From Beroe forskalii (lineage: Eukaryota; Ctenophora; Nuda; Beroida; Beroidae): DNA of 64,000 bases. This document shows, piece after piece, positions 10,345 to 22,700 of the stretch. Made by a program: the position numbers and the translations under genes. The notes below the pieces were generated by a model. It searched no databases and was not told the DNA's origin. It saw only the letters and a list, made by a program, of their open reading frames with translations. The first letter of the stretch is position 1. The number at the start of each line of letters is the position of its first letter. The DNA lies in the NCBI GenBank assembly GCA_011033025.1, contig WFMF01000191.1:266683-330682 (forward strand), given 5' to 3'.

Positions 10345-12245
10345 ATAAAACATGTTACCCGAGAAGGGTAATTTAAACCATATGCTTAGGGTAAAATGGT
10401 TTTTCGACGATAACTTGAGAACGCAAAGAGGCCCGACCTCAAAACCACGTTCTACCTCCCATAATGTGCTCATTCTGCATACCCTGGTGTATTCGTATGG
10501 TTCTGTAAGACCTTCAGTTCTTATTATTCGCGACAAAAGGGCAATTTTGGCCATTGGCATTTGGCATGGGGCTAAATTAAAGGGTTTTTGGCGATAACTC
10601 AAGAACGGAAAGAGGAACGACCTCAAAACCACGTTCTACCCCCCATAATGTGCTCATTATGCATAGCCTAGCGTATATTTTGTATAGTTCTGGAAGACCT
10701 TGAGTTCTCATTTACAGCAAAGGAGCAATTTTGGCCCTTTGCAAGGTGCTAATTTAAAGGTTTTATTTGGCGATAACTCGAGAACAGAAAGAGGTACGAC
10801 CTCGAAACCACGTTCTACCCCCCATAATGTGCTTATTCTGCATAGCCTAGTGTATTTGTTTAGTTCTGTAAGCAGGGATGCCGAAACCATTCCGAAAGTG
10901 GGGGGTGTATTTCATGATTTTCACTCATATTTTCATGATTTCAAAAAGTGGGGGGTGTTATAAAAGAATGTAATTTTTCAGGCGTAATTAAGTTTAACTA
11001 TGAAATTTAATTAATAGTTAATACAGTGGATAATATTATGTTCATAAGTTCATAAGTTCCAGACAAAGGTGTTATTAAACCATTTACCAAATTTTACGTT
11101 CCAATATTAGATATTTCAGTGCCTTTCAACAATGCTTCACAAGTAAAAGAAATTTGAAAACAGAAATAAAATTTGAAAGTTTAATGCAGTAGTAACAGGG
11201 TCGTAATGCTGAGGAAAAACTGGAGGGGACATGGAAATTTTCTAAAGCAAAAACTGGTAGTCATGCCCGCCGCAGGCGAAATTTTTTAATAATTTAGATT
11301 TTCTATTGAATTTTGAGCACTTTTTTAGCAATCTATCAAAAACTGAGGGGACTGGTCCCCTGTCCCCCAGGAATTTCGGGCCTGAGTAGTAAGACAATTA
11401 AAGAAAAAGAAATTGCAAACACACAAAGTAAAATTAAACCCTCCAAATAACTCCTTCCTACAGTTCTACAAGATAATTCATTTACAATATTGGTGTGAAA
11501 AATCCATATAGGTATTTCCCAAAACCAAAATGGATTTGGTTGTGTTGGATGCGGCGTTTTTCGGTGAAAAACCAATGATATGAGAAAAAAAGCGACGGTT
11601 TAAAGTTTAAACAGCGGCTACGTCACTAACACTTGAAGAGCTCACTCTTGTTATAAAGCAACAAAAGGCACTTCGTGACGTACCTGCAGAGTGTACCTGC
11701 AGAGTGTACAATGATTGGTGGAATGGTTAACTGAAAATTTGATGTCACACAGTATGTACGCCGGGAACCACAAGTTGATTCCTCATTAAATATGCCTGGC
11801 TGTCAGATACTTATCCAATTACAAAGCTAATAATTAGATTAATAAGCAGCAATACAGCATGTAACCTATGAATTATGATCAACAGAACAAACAAGCGACA
11901 TCCGAATGTTTTTATAGTAGCCTGAGGGAGTGTACCTCGGGAAATTGTGGGAAATTTCTCAGATTCAGGAGAATCTGAATAGCTGAAAAGTGGGGGGTGT
12001 TGGGTCAAAAAAGTGGGGGGTGTTAACACCCCAAAAACCCCCCGGTTTCGGCACCCCTGTCTGTAAGACCTTCAGTTCTTATTTACGACAAAGGGGCAAT
12101 TTTGGTCATACGCGTAGGGCTAAAAAGGGGTTTTTTGGCGATAACTCAAAAACGAAAAGAGGTACGACCTTAAAACCACGTTCTACCCCCCATAATGTGC
12201 TCATTGTGCATAGTTTAGTGCATTTGTTGAGTTCTGTATCTCAAT
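10345..12245. repeat. About 185-bp tandem repeat array, split by a hAT insertion
   Basis: Units at about 10,350, 10,545, 10,735 and 12,060 share GGGCAATTTTGG, GGCGATAACTC, GAGG.ACGACCT, ACCACGTTCTACC, CCCATAATGTGCT and a TTCTGTAAGACCTT junction. The short protein frames here (for example 10352-10597 and 11990-12367) repeat the same peptide and have no signs of being genes. The array is broken between the third and fourth unit by a mobile element. Confidence 0.75.
10873..12059. mobile_element. Non-autonomous hAT transposon, 1,187 bp, 8-bp target duplication
   Basis: The left end CAGGGATGCCGAAACC and the right end GGTTTCGGCACCCCTG are inverted repeats. TCTGTAAG occurs immediately outside both ends (10865-10872 and 12060-12067), giving an 8-bp target duplication inside one unit of the surrounding tandem array. 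An 8-bp duplication and CAGGG-type ends are hallmarks of the hAT superfamily. A second inner motif, AGTGGGGGGTGT, sits near both ends (direct at about 10,898, 10,943, 11,990 and 12,012). No transposase frame is present, so it must have been mobilised in trans. Confidence 0.85.
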
Positions 12246-12501
12246 CAGAAGCCGAGATATCGTTGCTCGAAGTTCATGCCCCTTTACGGAGAAAAAGGGG
12301 TTCAAAAATGGGGGTTCCCCAACTCCGATTTTGGAAAGTTTTTTTTCGGTGTATCTCGGACCTATGAACTACCGAAAAACGTTCTCAGACCTAGTGTACT
12401 ATTTACTTCACACTGTGTTACAGTCCTACCCTTATTATGAGTAAACATTAAACTTTGCCCTTTATTTTTCTATAGCAAGCACTAAGTTGACGCTTGTTTA
12501 C

Positions 12502-14729
12502 CTGTGTTTTGTTGTCCCCATTGCTTCATACAAATGTTTCCTGGTGTCCTCCTGTCGTCAAAGAAGGGTGGCTCAGTCCAGGGATCATAGTTGGTCTCCA
12601 GTAAGTACCAGATTCCAGCTGTTTTGTTCAGCTCCCGGTAACAGTTTTATGATGATATGATGATCAGATTTACAATTACGGGGTAAGTTCTAGGTCCCAA
12701 TGATTCAAAACCTATCCTTTATTATTTTCTCTGAACAACAATAAAGCTTAACACCATATTTCAATAAAAATTCAATCTTACCCGGACATCCTCCACCTTG
12801 TCCAGAGACCTGGTGATGAGGACTCCCTCTCCTGTGCTGTTCCCTCCCAGCATGTAGTAGGCTGGAGCGAGCAACTTCTGTGTCATGAGCATCTCCTTGG
12901 CAGCACTGAAGCTATCTGCAGTCTCAGCTATGTCACGCATCAGAAACCCAGTCCATTTAGCACTCCTGGGGTGACAGTTTCTTTGAATACAGTTATAATA
13001 ATTCTTTTCAACTTCCCACAAAAAATTAAAAGTGGTAAATTGTATGATAACCTAAATAGAAAGCAGGCAGCCAGAGTTTTTCCAATTCTAGTACACAATT
13101 ATATAACATCTTCTCACCTGTCCCCCATAATCCATCTCCAGATTCCAATGAAACCACCCTCTTTATTGAAGCGTTCATTGATTGTCAAAGTAAATGCTGG
13201 TGGTTTTACTACAGTAAGAAGTCCTACATAGCCCAGGAAAGAAGCTGACTGGAATTGAGTTTAGGGTTAATTAAACAGCAGATGGTTACATCATTCATTA
13301 AAAGTGAGTCCAGAGAAAATATCACAATAAAATGCCATTATAGAAATAATTTAATTGGCAATGATATATTTTCAACAAGTTTGTACCTGATAAACACTTT
13401 GTCCATCCTTTTGATAGTCAACATTAAAGACAACCTTTCTGAGCCTCTCACTAAGAATCCAAGTATCATTCTTATCATCCCAACCAAGGAAAAGACCAAA
13501 GTCAAGGTTCCTAGCATGATAGAGTTTTCCATCTGGATCCTCAGCAACAATTGAAGTACAAACCTTAGGGGTAGGAAGGACAACAATTTCAGTTTATGAA
13601 AATGAAATTGGCAAAGAGCTAAGTAAAGCCACTGCCTCTCATGTGATCTCCTTTGTGTAGAACCAAATAAACCAATCATATGGTTAAATCTGATGTTCCT
13701 AAATATGGGGTTGGTCCATTTGGTATTGTATGCAATGGATATCATGTTAGAGGCAGTTGATTGACCAACCATTGTGCTAATTTCAACCACACAAAGTATA
13801 GACGAGTTCTTACAACCACTAGGTATTCATTCAAATTAATTGAATTCATAATTGATTACCATTAGAAATCCATCAATTACTATCAATTATTGAGGCTTAT
13901 GACGGATAAATCAAACTTTACTTACACTGAATAACTCATAGAACACATTGTACAATGTGACTTCACCTACAGGAATATCAAGAACTTCTGCAATTCCCTG
14001 AAACAAAAATTTCATGGTAGGTAATTATAACCCTGCATTTAAAAAGATATCTTTTGATTTTATTTCCACTGGATTGAAAATTTATTAACAATCTAGTAAA
14101 CTTTGGTTGGAAACATATATGTTTATCAACACTTCATATTAGATCTTGGAATAACAAATTTTTAAGTATACCTATTGAAAAAAATTGGAGACTATGATGG
14201 CTTAAATCAAGGAACAGTAATATTTTAGCCAAGATTCAGATTGTATTTCATTTCATCCCTAAATTGGTTGCCTACCTTTATTTCAGATCTGTAAGGATCT
14301 GGAAGGGTATCAAGAAGAAAGTCAAAGGCAACATCAAAGATCTTCAGTTCATACTTGTTGAAATAACCTGGAATGGGTGACTGATTACATGGATTAAAGT
14401 TGAAATATTGATGAATAAACATATCAATTTCATTTTATTTTTCAAACCTTATTCAATCATATTTGAATTCCAATCCAACCAACCTCTTCGTATGGTACAA
14501 CATAACTTGTACACTTACTGGTAACAGTGCTAATCAGTGTTACTACATCTTCTTTCACAGGTCCAATTGCATTTTTCCATCTTAATTCAGGAGGGTCATC
14601 AAGATTTACCACAACTGTAGACAATTTGGTATCTTCATCAGGAGGAAATTTATCTAGCCTACATTCCTCTACCACTTGCCCATCTGTTACAATTATGCTG
14701 ACCAAAACAAAGAGGGCAAGTAATATCAT
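12502..14729 (-). CDS. ASAH1: Acid ceramidase (ASAH1/NAAA family), seven exons, C-terminal exon missing
   Basis: The product hydrolyses ceramide to sphingosine and fatty acid in the lysosome. Exons, all minus: 14729-14480, 14367-14276, 13997-13926, 13563-13387, 13248-13118, 12965-12782, 12631-12502. Every junction is GT-AG and phases agree. The start gives a signal peptide (MILLALFVLVSIIV). Exon 4 begins V-CTSIVAEDPDGKLYHARN, with the autocatalytic nucleophile Cys about residue 140 (143 in the human enzyme). Later family motifs are INERFNKEGGFIGIW, LAPAYYMLGG, TNYDPW and FFDDRRTP. The ERF.. GG and PFF.DDRRTP patterns fit acid ceramidase better than NAAA. About 345 residues are seen; vertebrate enzymes have about 395. 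The last 45 or so residues must lie below 12,495 but I could not find them among the repeats. Confidence 0.85.
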
Positions 14730-16736
14730 CCCTCAGAAAAGAATAATTGTCAAGCAATATTAGAAACAACATGAGAGTATTACACTATAGTCAAACAAAA
14801 CACAAAGAATCATTAGAAAATATTAAAAATAATCATGGTATTTGATATCACACCTTGTACAAACAATAAATAGAAGCATTGGAATGTTTTGAACATAGAA
14901 GCATATTAACTCAAATGTTGTTGTCATTCCATGAATGAAAAACAAATCTAATAATCTCTTTCACATACTATACTACAGAATTGCAAAGTATACTGGAAAC
15001 GATTGCATCAACCTTTTGATATAGCACTGGAAAAACAGTAAATCAAGAGAAGTAGAAAAATGGCACTCACTTAAGCATATCCAAACAACCAGTCCGATTT
15101 AAACTCAAACTAATGCATAAGGAAGGACACCCACTTGCACTCATTCATTGAGTACTTATTAACATAGCTAAGAGCAAAAGCATTGAAATCTTCTAAAGAT
15201 TTTTAGCACAATAAAAATTGAGAAACTTTTTAATCTTCTGATCTTATATTCTTATGTTTTTATAAACCTTTTGTCAATATTAAACGCCTCGATATTGTTA
15301 TTTTATTGATTCAACCAGATACTAATTCCAAAACGGTAACGTTTTGAGTTCATCCTACCAGATGCCTACGCGCGCGCAGACCATGGCTAAATGGGCGGAA
15401 TTTATTTAAAGTTGATAAACCTAGACCTCTGCTCTCTGAACGACACACCTTTATATTAGCTGACGCAAGCCAAGACTGCGCGGCGCGTCAGCGGGCCAGA
15501 TATCGTCTGATAATGCGCGGCACTTCATCGACGGACGTTGCCCGTCTATTTCTTCTGACTGGATGGCTGGTGGTAATTGCAACGTGACGTTGCAAAGTAA
15601 GGTTGCAAAGTGACGTCCAAATGTGGAATTACGTTGCGCCGCGCGCGAGGGTAGGGTAACATCCTACGAGGCACTTCATTAATGAAGTGCCGCACATTGT
15701 CAAACGATATCTGGCCGTGGCCCGCGCCGCGCGATGATTTCCATCGAGGACTAAATAGCAATTGCTATTTGGCATTTGCTCCTTGATGGAAATCAGCGCG
15801 CGGCGCGGCGTTGAATTCTTACGAGAATCTGTCAAAGGCCGAAAAAAGAATCATCTGTCAACTTGTTTTCAATTCAATTCAATTCAATTTTAACTAATGC
15901 CTTTGAGTCGCCGCACCGCCTGAAAAAGTTCAATAGATCCCAATATTTTAGAACATAATTTGCATGCAGGCCATGCAGATGCCATAAATATTATTTATTT
16001 ATAACATATTTTTGGCAATTTCAAATTTTATTGTCGATACTTTATTTGTTGTGCAAGTACTGTGCAATTATTACACTAATCCATGCATGCATCAATGTCT
16101 CAAATGTTGTTATGTTGTTTTGATTTATGATAATATGCTAGTATTATTATTTGTTGGGGCCATTATGTTCAAAATGTATTGCCCAGTTGGTAAAATGCTC
16201 TTACTTCTCCTTTTTCTTCTTCTTTGTAGAACAAATACAGTCATCTTTGTAGCTTTTACTTCTCCATTAATTTATTTTCCGAAGTAATAAATCTGTCAAG
16301 ACCATATTCCTAATTCAAGGAATATTTTCAGGCTTGCTGTTTGACACCTTTAGATATATTTCATCTTTGGATATCTCATTTTACATTTATTTGTTTTAAT
16401 GAATGTTCAATTTGATAGAACATTTTGATTATTTCTTATTGAAGTTATAGTGGAGGGTAAGGCCCTGCTTATTGATCTTCAATTGTAATTCGATTGCAAC
16501 ATCAATTTCAGACATCTTATCCTAATTCTATGAGAGTATGAAAGTTTTCAGAAGATCAGCACCTTGGTCCCACAAATTACATTGATCAGAATTGATTTTC
16601 AGACTTGTTTTTCAAATTAAATGGACCTTGCTATCAACAAAATCAATATATACCTATTCAATTTTTGCTAACATTAAGCAGTACTATAGTCTTCCAAGAA
16701 TGATTTGATGCAAATGGCTTGGGAATAATATGCAAC
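14730..16736. promoter_or_regulatory. Divergent intergenic region with a palindromic GC island
   Basis: This lies between the ATG of the acid ceramidase gene and the ATG of the coiled-coil gene, which point away from each other. From 15,365 to 15,815 it is rich in GCGCG words. It holds two perfect palindromes, GCACTTCATTAATGAAGTGC (15671-15690) and AAATAGCAATTGCTATTT (15753-15770). The second lies at the centre of a larger inverted repeat (about 15,724-15,750 against 15,781-15,810, both with TGATTTCCATC). It may include promoters, but no core promoter motif can be proved. Confidence 0.4.
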
Positions 16737-19700
16737 ATGGCTGTACAAGTTCAAACTGCAATATCACCTATTGACTCAAGAATTGTAGACAATGCTTGCC
16801 AACACTTACGAACTGTTTGTAAGTTTTTGACTAGCACCTTTCTTGTTGAATGGTAGACTTTATAAATATAGATTTAGTAATTATATTATTTTAATCTTTT
16901 AACTTGATTTCTTGAGGAAGTTAGACTTTATATTCAAGACAATCACATTACCCATTTATCTGAACCTATTAAATTACCTGGTTAAAAAGGAGGTTTAAGT
17001 TACCTGATTTCAGCACAATATCTGAAAAGAGAAAGTGAGTGTACAGAGGCTGACTCAAAAGGTGTTCTTGTGGTTGTTGAAGCTCTCTTAGATTTAGTAA
17101 GTACCTAGACACATTGTGGTGCATACCTTTTTATAGTAATTTTAAGGATTGTTCACATAAAACATCAATTTTTGGCTGAACCTTACCCCCATCCCCCTCA
17201 TAATCAAGTCTACAGTTGTTGTATTTGTCGCAATAACATGTAACGTAATCATTTGGAAACCCCTTCCCATAGGTGATTACCTTATATATGAACAATCCCT
17301 TATATCTATAAATGCAAATGTGATATTTGTGCTTCACTTAGGTATCTGGTTTTAATGAGTCAGTGAAATAATTCACTTGCAATTAAGTAAGCTTTCAAAG
17401 GATCATTGGTGTAATATCCTTTGAATGACCTAAATTTTGCCTCCTTGGTCCTAAGTTACGCTTCCTATTTTCTACTTCACCTTCCTGCAAACCCCACACC
17501 ACGCCTTTCTCACGTTTTCACTATCATAACCTTGAGAATTAATCCAATCAGGATGCAGAAAGACAGAGACTACATGATGCCCTTGAGGCTGAAACCATCA
17601 AAGCAAGTGTCCTTAGACATTCTCTTTTGAATGTTCCAGTAGAAACAGAAAGGGAAATCGAATGTTAGTTTAAGCTTCAAGCTTTATTCTGTTCAGCCCT
17701 TGATTGTGTATTAATTTCTAATCAGGATGCAATATATAAGTACCCTTGCCCAATTGCCTATTATCTATGGCTTTTAAATTCTTTTCAGGTGCTGTGAGAG
17801 AAGTACGTGAAGCTAATATGGCTGAAATTGAAGATGTACAAGAGAAATTAAAACAAACCAAAGAAAGCATTGCAGTCTTGAAGGCAAAACTGGCTGAAAT
17901 AACTGCTCATGATAATGAGTTGGTGTAAGTATGGTCTAAATGTGATTTTCTTTCAAGTTATTCAAATACAGCCATAACATAATGAATCTAGATTTTCTTT
18001 CCCTCTGAATGCATATATGCACAGTTTTAACAGTATTCCACCCAGACCCGGATAAGAAACGACTGAAGGTGGACAAATTTATCCACCTCCATTTTCTCGG
18101 CTTCTGAGTGGTTTTGAACTAAACAAAAAATATCCTCTATTTCAGTGTTGGTCAATGGTTTAGTTGAGCTAAGTTTTGTCATCGAACTTTCAATAACTTT
18201 TAATTTCAATTAATTAAGCCGGTAATTAATATTTGCACGCAGGAGCGCTATATACGAGCTATATAACGGACTAATTGAGTTACGGCTTGCGCGGTAGATA
18301 TGTTGTGGCTACATGGCAAGTATAGTAATTCCTGGAATGCTTCTTTGCGGGGCCTAATTTCACTGCTGCCGGGTTGATATGATCATAACGATACACACCT
18401 TTTATTACGATATAATCAAATTGAATCTACACTTGAGTGTAACATCAATGTTGAACGAGATTCAAGATTTTCCGTTTCAAGCAGAAACTCTCCACAGTCC
18501 ACACTCTGTAGACTGTAGCAGAGTAGAAACCTAAAAGACGTTCAAAAATTAGAAAAAACAAAACAAAAAACTGTCTTTGTCTTATACTGTTATAGGTACT
18601 GATACCACTGTCGATGGCATAGTACTGTTGCATAATGACACTCCTCTATAATGTAACTGTCGTAGTGTCGTAGTACTGTCACATGATGAACTGTCGTCTG
18701 TCATATAACTGTTGTATAGTGACACCGCCTCATAAATATGTAACTGTCGTAGTACTGTTGCATGATGTACTGTCGTCTGTCATATAACTGCTGTATAATG
18801 ACACAGCCTCGCAAATATGTAACTGTCGCATAACTGTCGCATGATTTTCTGTCATAACTGTCGCATAACTGTTGCATAACTGTCGCATAATGACACTTCT
18901 CTATAATATAACTGTCGCAGTACTGTCGTATGATGTACTGCCGTCTGTCATATTACTGTCACATAATGACACTTCTCAATAATGTAACTGTCGTAGTACT
19001 GTCGCATGATGTTCTGCCGTCTGTCATATTATAACTGTTGCATAATGACACCGACTCGCAAATATGTATTACCTTAGTACTGTCGCAGCACTGTCGCATG
19101 ATGTAGGTACTGTCGTCTGTCATGTAACTGCTGTATAATGACACCGCCTCACCAATATGTAACTGTTGCAGTACTGTCGCATGATGTTCTGTCATAACTG
19201 TCGCATAATGACACTTCTCTATAATATAACTTTCGTAGTACTGTCGCATGATGTTCTGCCGTCTGTCATAGTACTGTCACACAATGACACTTCTCAATAA
19301 TGTAACTGTCGTAGTACTGTCGCATGATGTTCTGCCGTCTGTCATATTATAACTGTTGCATAATGACACTGCCGCAAATATGTAGTATTGTTGCAGTACT
19401 GTCGCATAACGCACTGTCATTACTGTCGTACACTCGTACCTATAACTGTCGCATAATGACGTTCATTAGAAAGTATGAGAAAAGAAAAACGCCTTTTGTA
19501 TACAGCCGTGATCTGAAATAAGGAAGTAACTGCAAATTTGTGTGAACATTTCAGGGATTTTGTTATCTGGAAGAAGGAAGTATCTTACGTAAGATACTTC
19601 CTTTTCCGATAAACCATGAAAAAGCGGCAATGATTTGGTGCAGTTGCTTCCTTTCCTGAACATAATATTATGGTGGGCTGTTGCGAATAAAAAGGAAGTA

Positions 19701-22700
19701 ACTGATCAGAATATTACTGTAAAGAAGTAAGTGTAGGTTTAGCCGAGAATATTTTCAAATCATTTGCAATTTATCCATTAATTGATTAATCCATCAATTA
19801 ATCCATGGGATATTTTTGGATAAACATGATGAAATTCATATGATATACTGAGCGATGAATGATCATAAATTCAGTCGGCTAATTTTTGTTTTTTACTTCT
19901 TTTACTGTAAAATTGTCAGTTACTTCCTTTATCCACAAGAGCCGGTCATAATATGTTCGGAAAGGAAGTAACTGCACCAAAAAAAAGTAACTGCACCAAA
20001 TCATTGCCGCATTATCATGGTTTATCTGGAAAAAGGAAGTCGGTAGGTATCTACGTAAGATACTTCCAGATTCCAGATATTAGATAACAAAATCGCAAAA
20101 TCCCTGAAATGTTCACCAAAATGGCAGTTATATTAGTAGTTACTTCCTTTAAAAATTTTCAGGACATTTCCCACGCAAATGACCTAGCCCATCTTGTAGA
20201 GCTCAACGAGCTGAAAATGTTGGTACTGAAACTTCAAAATTTGCAGTTCCTTTTTCCTTTACTTCCTTTTTCCAGATCACGGCAATATAGTTCTATAAAT
20301 TTGACGCGCAGATTTTTTCATTACCAGAAAAATCATCAAATAATTCGGTCATTGAACTGGTTTTTGGCTCATGATTGAATTGGCATTTAGGTATCTGGCA
20401 TAACCGAAATATAATATCCCATTTTCAATTGGCATCCTTTTCCCATACTTACATCTTTATATAGGTACCTACCTACTTACAGTATAAGCTCACTCCCCAC
20501 AGTGTGAAAAATTACGTTTATTTATCTCAATGTAGCAACTTCCTGTTGAAAAGCATTAGAGAATCTTCGAACTCCTCTTGTGTAACATGATGAAGTTGCA
20601 AAAAGCAGTTAAGCATCACACATCCTTACAACACTTTATACGTAAGTACTTAGGATAGGCGGTTGGCATGACGTCTGGTGTGAATCAAAAGCAGTAAATC
20701 AATGACGTTGACTGTACATGGGTATTATATGCAATGTGGTGTTCAAGTAAACGGTTGCAACTTTATCCTATCTAAACATCCAAGACCTTTGGGAGATCAG
20801 ACACTCATGATACTAATTATATACAAGGCGGTTTAACGTCATCAACTTGTGACTTCAGTTGTGAAAGTGACGAAAATTCAATTGTACAAAACTTGTGCAA
20901 TGTAATTTTCAATTCCGTGTATGCGTTGGACTTGCTCATCATAAATTGAGGCTAATCTATTTATATCACTGATTCAATGCTTCGCGCTCTTTGATCTTAC
21001 GGAACGTGATTGAAAGAATTGCTGAATACCGCAAGAATATGCAGTATTAATTATAATGTGCAATTAGGATATCACATATCAGACTTGTGGCTATGGATAA
21101 AAACGTCCACCTTCAGTTTTAAGCCCTTTTTTGCAGGTAGTTAATTTAAATTAGGCGTAATTAATTAACTATATGTGGCAGAAGTTTTAGTTTTGTTTCA
21201 ACGCACTCAAGAAAGATAGAACGGAGGATACTGAAAAGGCCATGCCACTGTTACTTATAATAGTCGAGTTATGAGCCGTCAAAGTTGAATTTGGATAAAC
21301 TAATCCACATATGGGCAAAATACTGTTAAAGTTTAGACTCTTTTGTTTTGATTTATTGATAGATTATTTTTCAGACCCCAGAAAGAAAAGATAAGTTTTA
21401 CCCATGAAGACATGGTTTCAGATCTCAACTTTCTACTCAATGACAAAGCCAAGTAAGTTATTGTGGCAGCTCAATTAGAAATCATTGATAGCAATTTACT
21501 CTGAAATAACCAGCTTTGTTGGATACAATAAGAGTTGCCTGAAATTTTTACCATGTGATTATCTGGTTTTACAGTTATGTCTATTTCAGGATTCAGATAG
21601 AACTCAATGATACTTGGGAAGAAGTGAAATGTACGAAGAAGAATGTGAGTAATCTGCATGATTCTGGTTAATGTTTAGGGAGCAAGTTGAAAACTTTTAA
21701 ATGACACGAGAAGTTTTAAATCAGAAGCCTCTCGAATAGCATGTGCTAATCGTCTTCTGGTTAATGGGTTTGGGTTCTTTGATATTTTGAAATTTTATGT
21801 ATTTTCATTCGTACATCTTGAAATCATTGACCCATTCTTCCCAGATTGGCAGAACTGAGGATGGAATTCTCCAACTCCACGAAGATCTGATCAATGAACG
21901 GGAGCAGGCTAAGGAGAACAGGAAGCAGCTCCGTGATGATATTCTGAACACCAAGCGACAGAAGGAGGAACAGTTAAATGCTAACGAGGTGGCAGTGAGG
22001 AAGATAGAGAGGTTAAAACACAACCTTACTGAGATCAAAGTTCAGAACCAGGACAAGAAAGCGGTTAGTTATTAATCTAGGAAGAGTGTGGTGAGAAGTT
22101 TAACACTGAGAGGTGGTTGGTTCTTAATTTGTATTTAACTGATTTTTTAAACTGGTAACATATAATCATCCGTTGATAGATTTCAATAAACAATTCGGAT
22201 TGAAGTTAACTAAGCTATACCTACTACTTTCTCAATTCTTATGTTATTTTATGTCGGATTTCATATAGGGAATTAGTGCAATCCGAAAAAATAAAGAACG
22301 TTTAGACGCAGCATTCTCGGTTATAGAAAAGAATTCAAAGGAGAGCTGCCAAATCCTAAAAGTGGAGGCAGACGATTGGTAAAATCCCTGTTCAGTGCTG
22401 GCGTGTTTTGAATAAAATAATAAGATATGGGAGACAGAGAGGGAGAGGCACGGGATGCAGATTGTAAAGTGTTATAAATATGCTGTAAAAATAATAAGTT
22501 TATTAAATACTTGATTAAAGTTCCCTGCAATCTATTTACGCCGAGGGTTTGGGCTAGCTGCTTTTGGTTGCTTTTACAGGTTCTTCTTTGTATGCTAGAT
22601 TGATAAATTTTACATAAAATACTCATGCCCTTGGTTGAAATGTCTCCCTCTCTGTCTCGCCCAGCTGATTTACAAACGACTGTTCGTTTGTGTGGGCGTG

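Noticed and set aside
10342-12367. Four short related proteins (about 80-125 codons)
   Set aside because: They follow the tandem repeat unit and are cut by the hAT element; no functional motif.
13338-13790. 150-codon minus frame
   Set aside because: It is the wrong-frame reading of acid ceramidase exon 4; the CTSIVAEDP frame is the real one.
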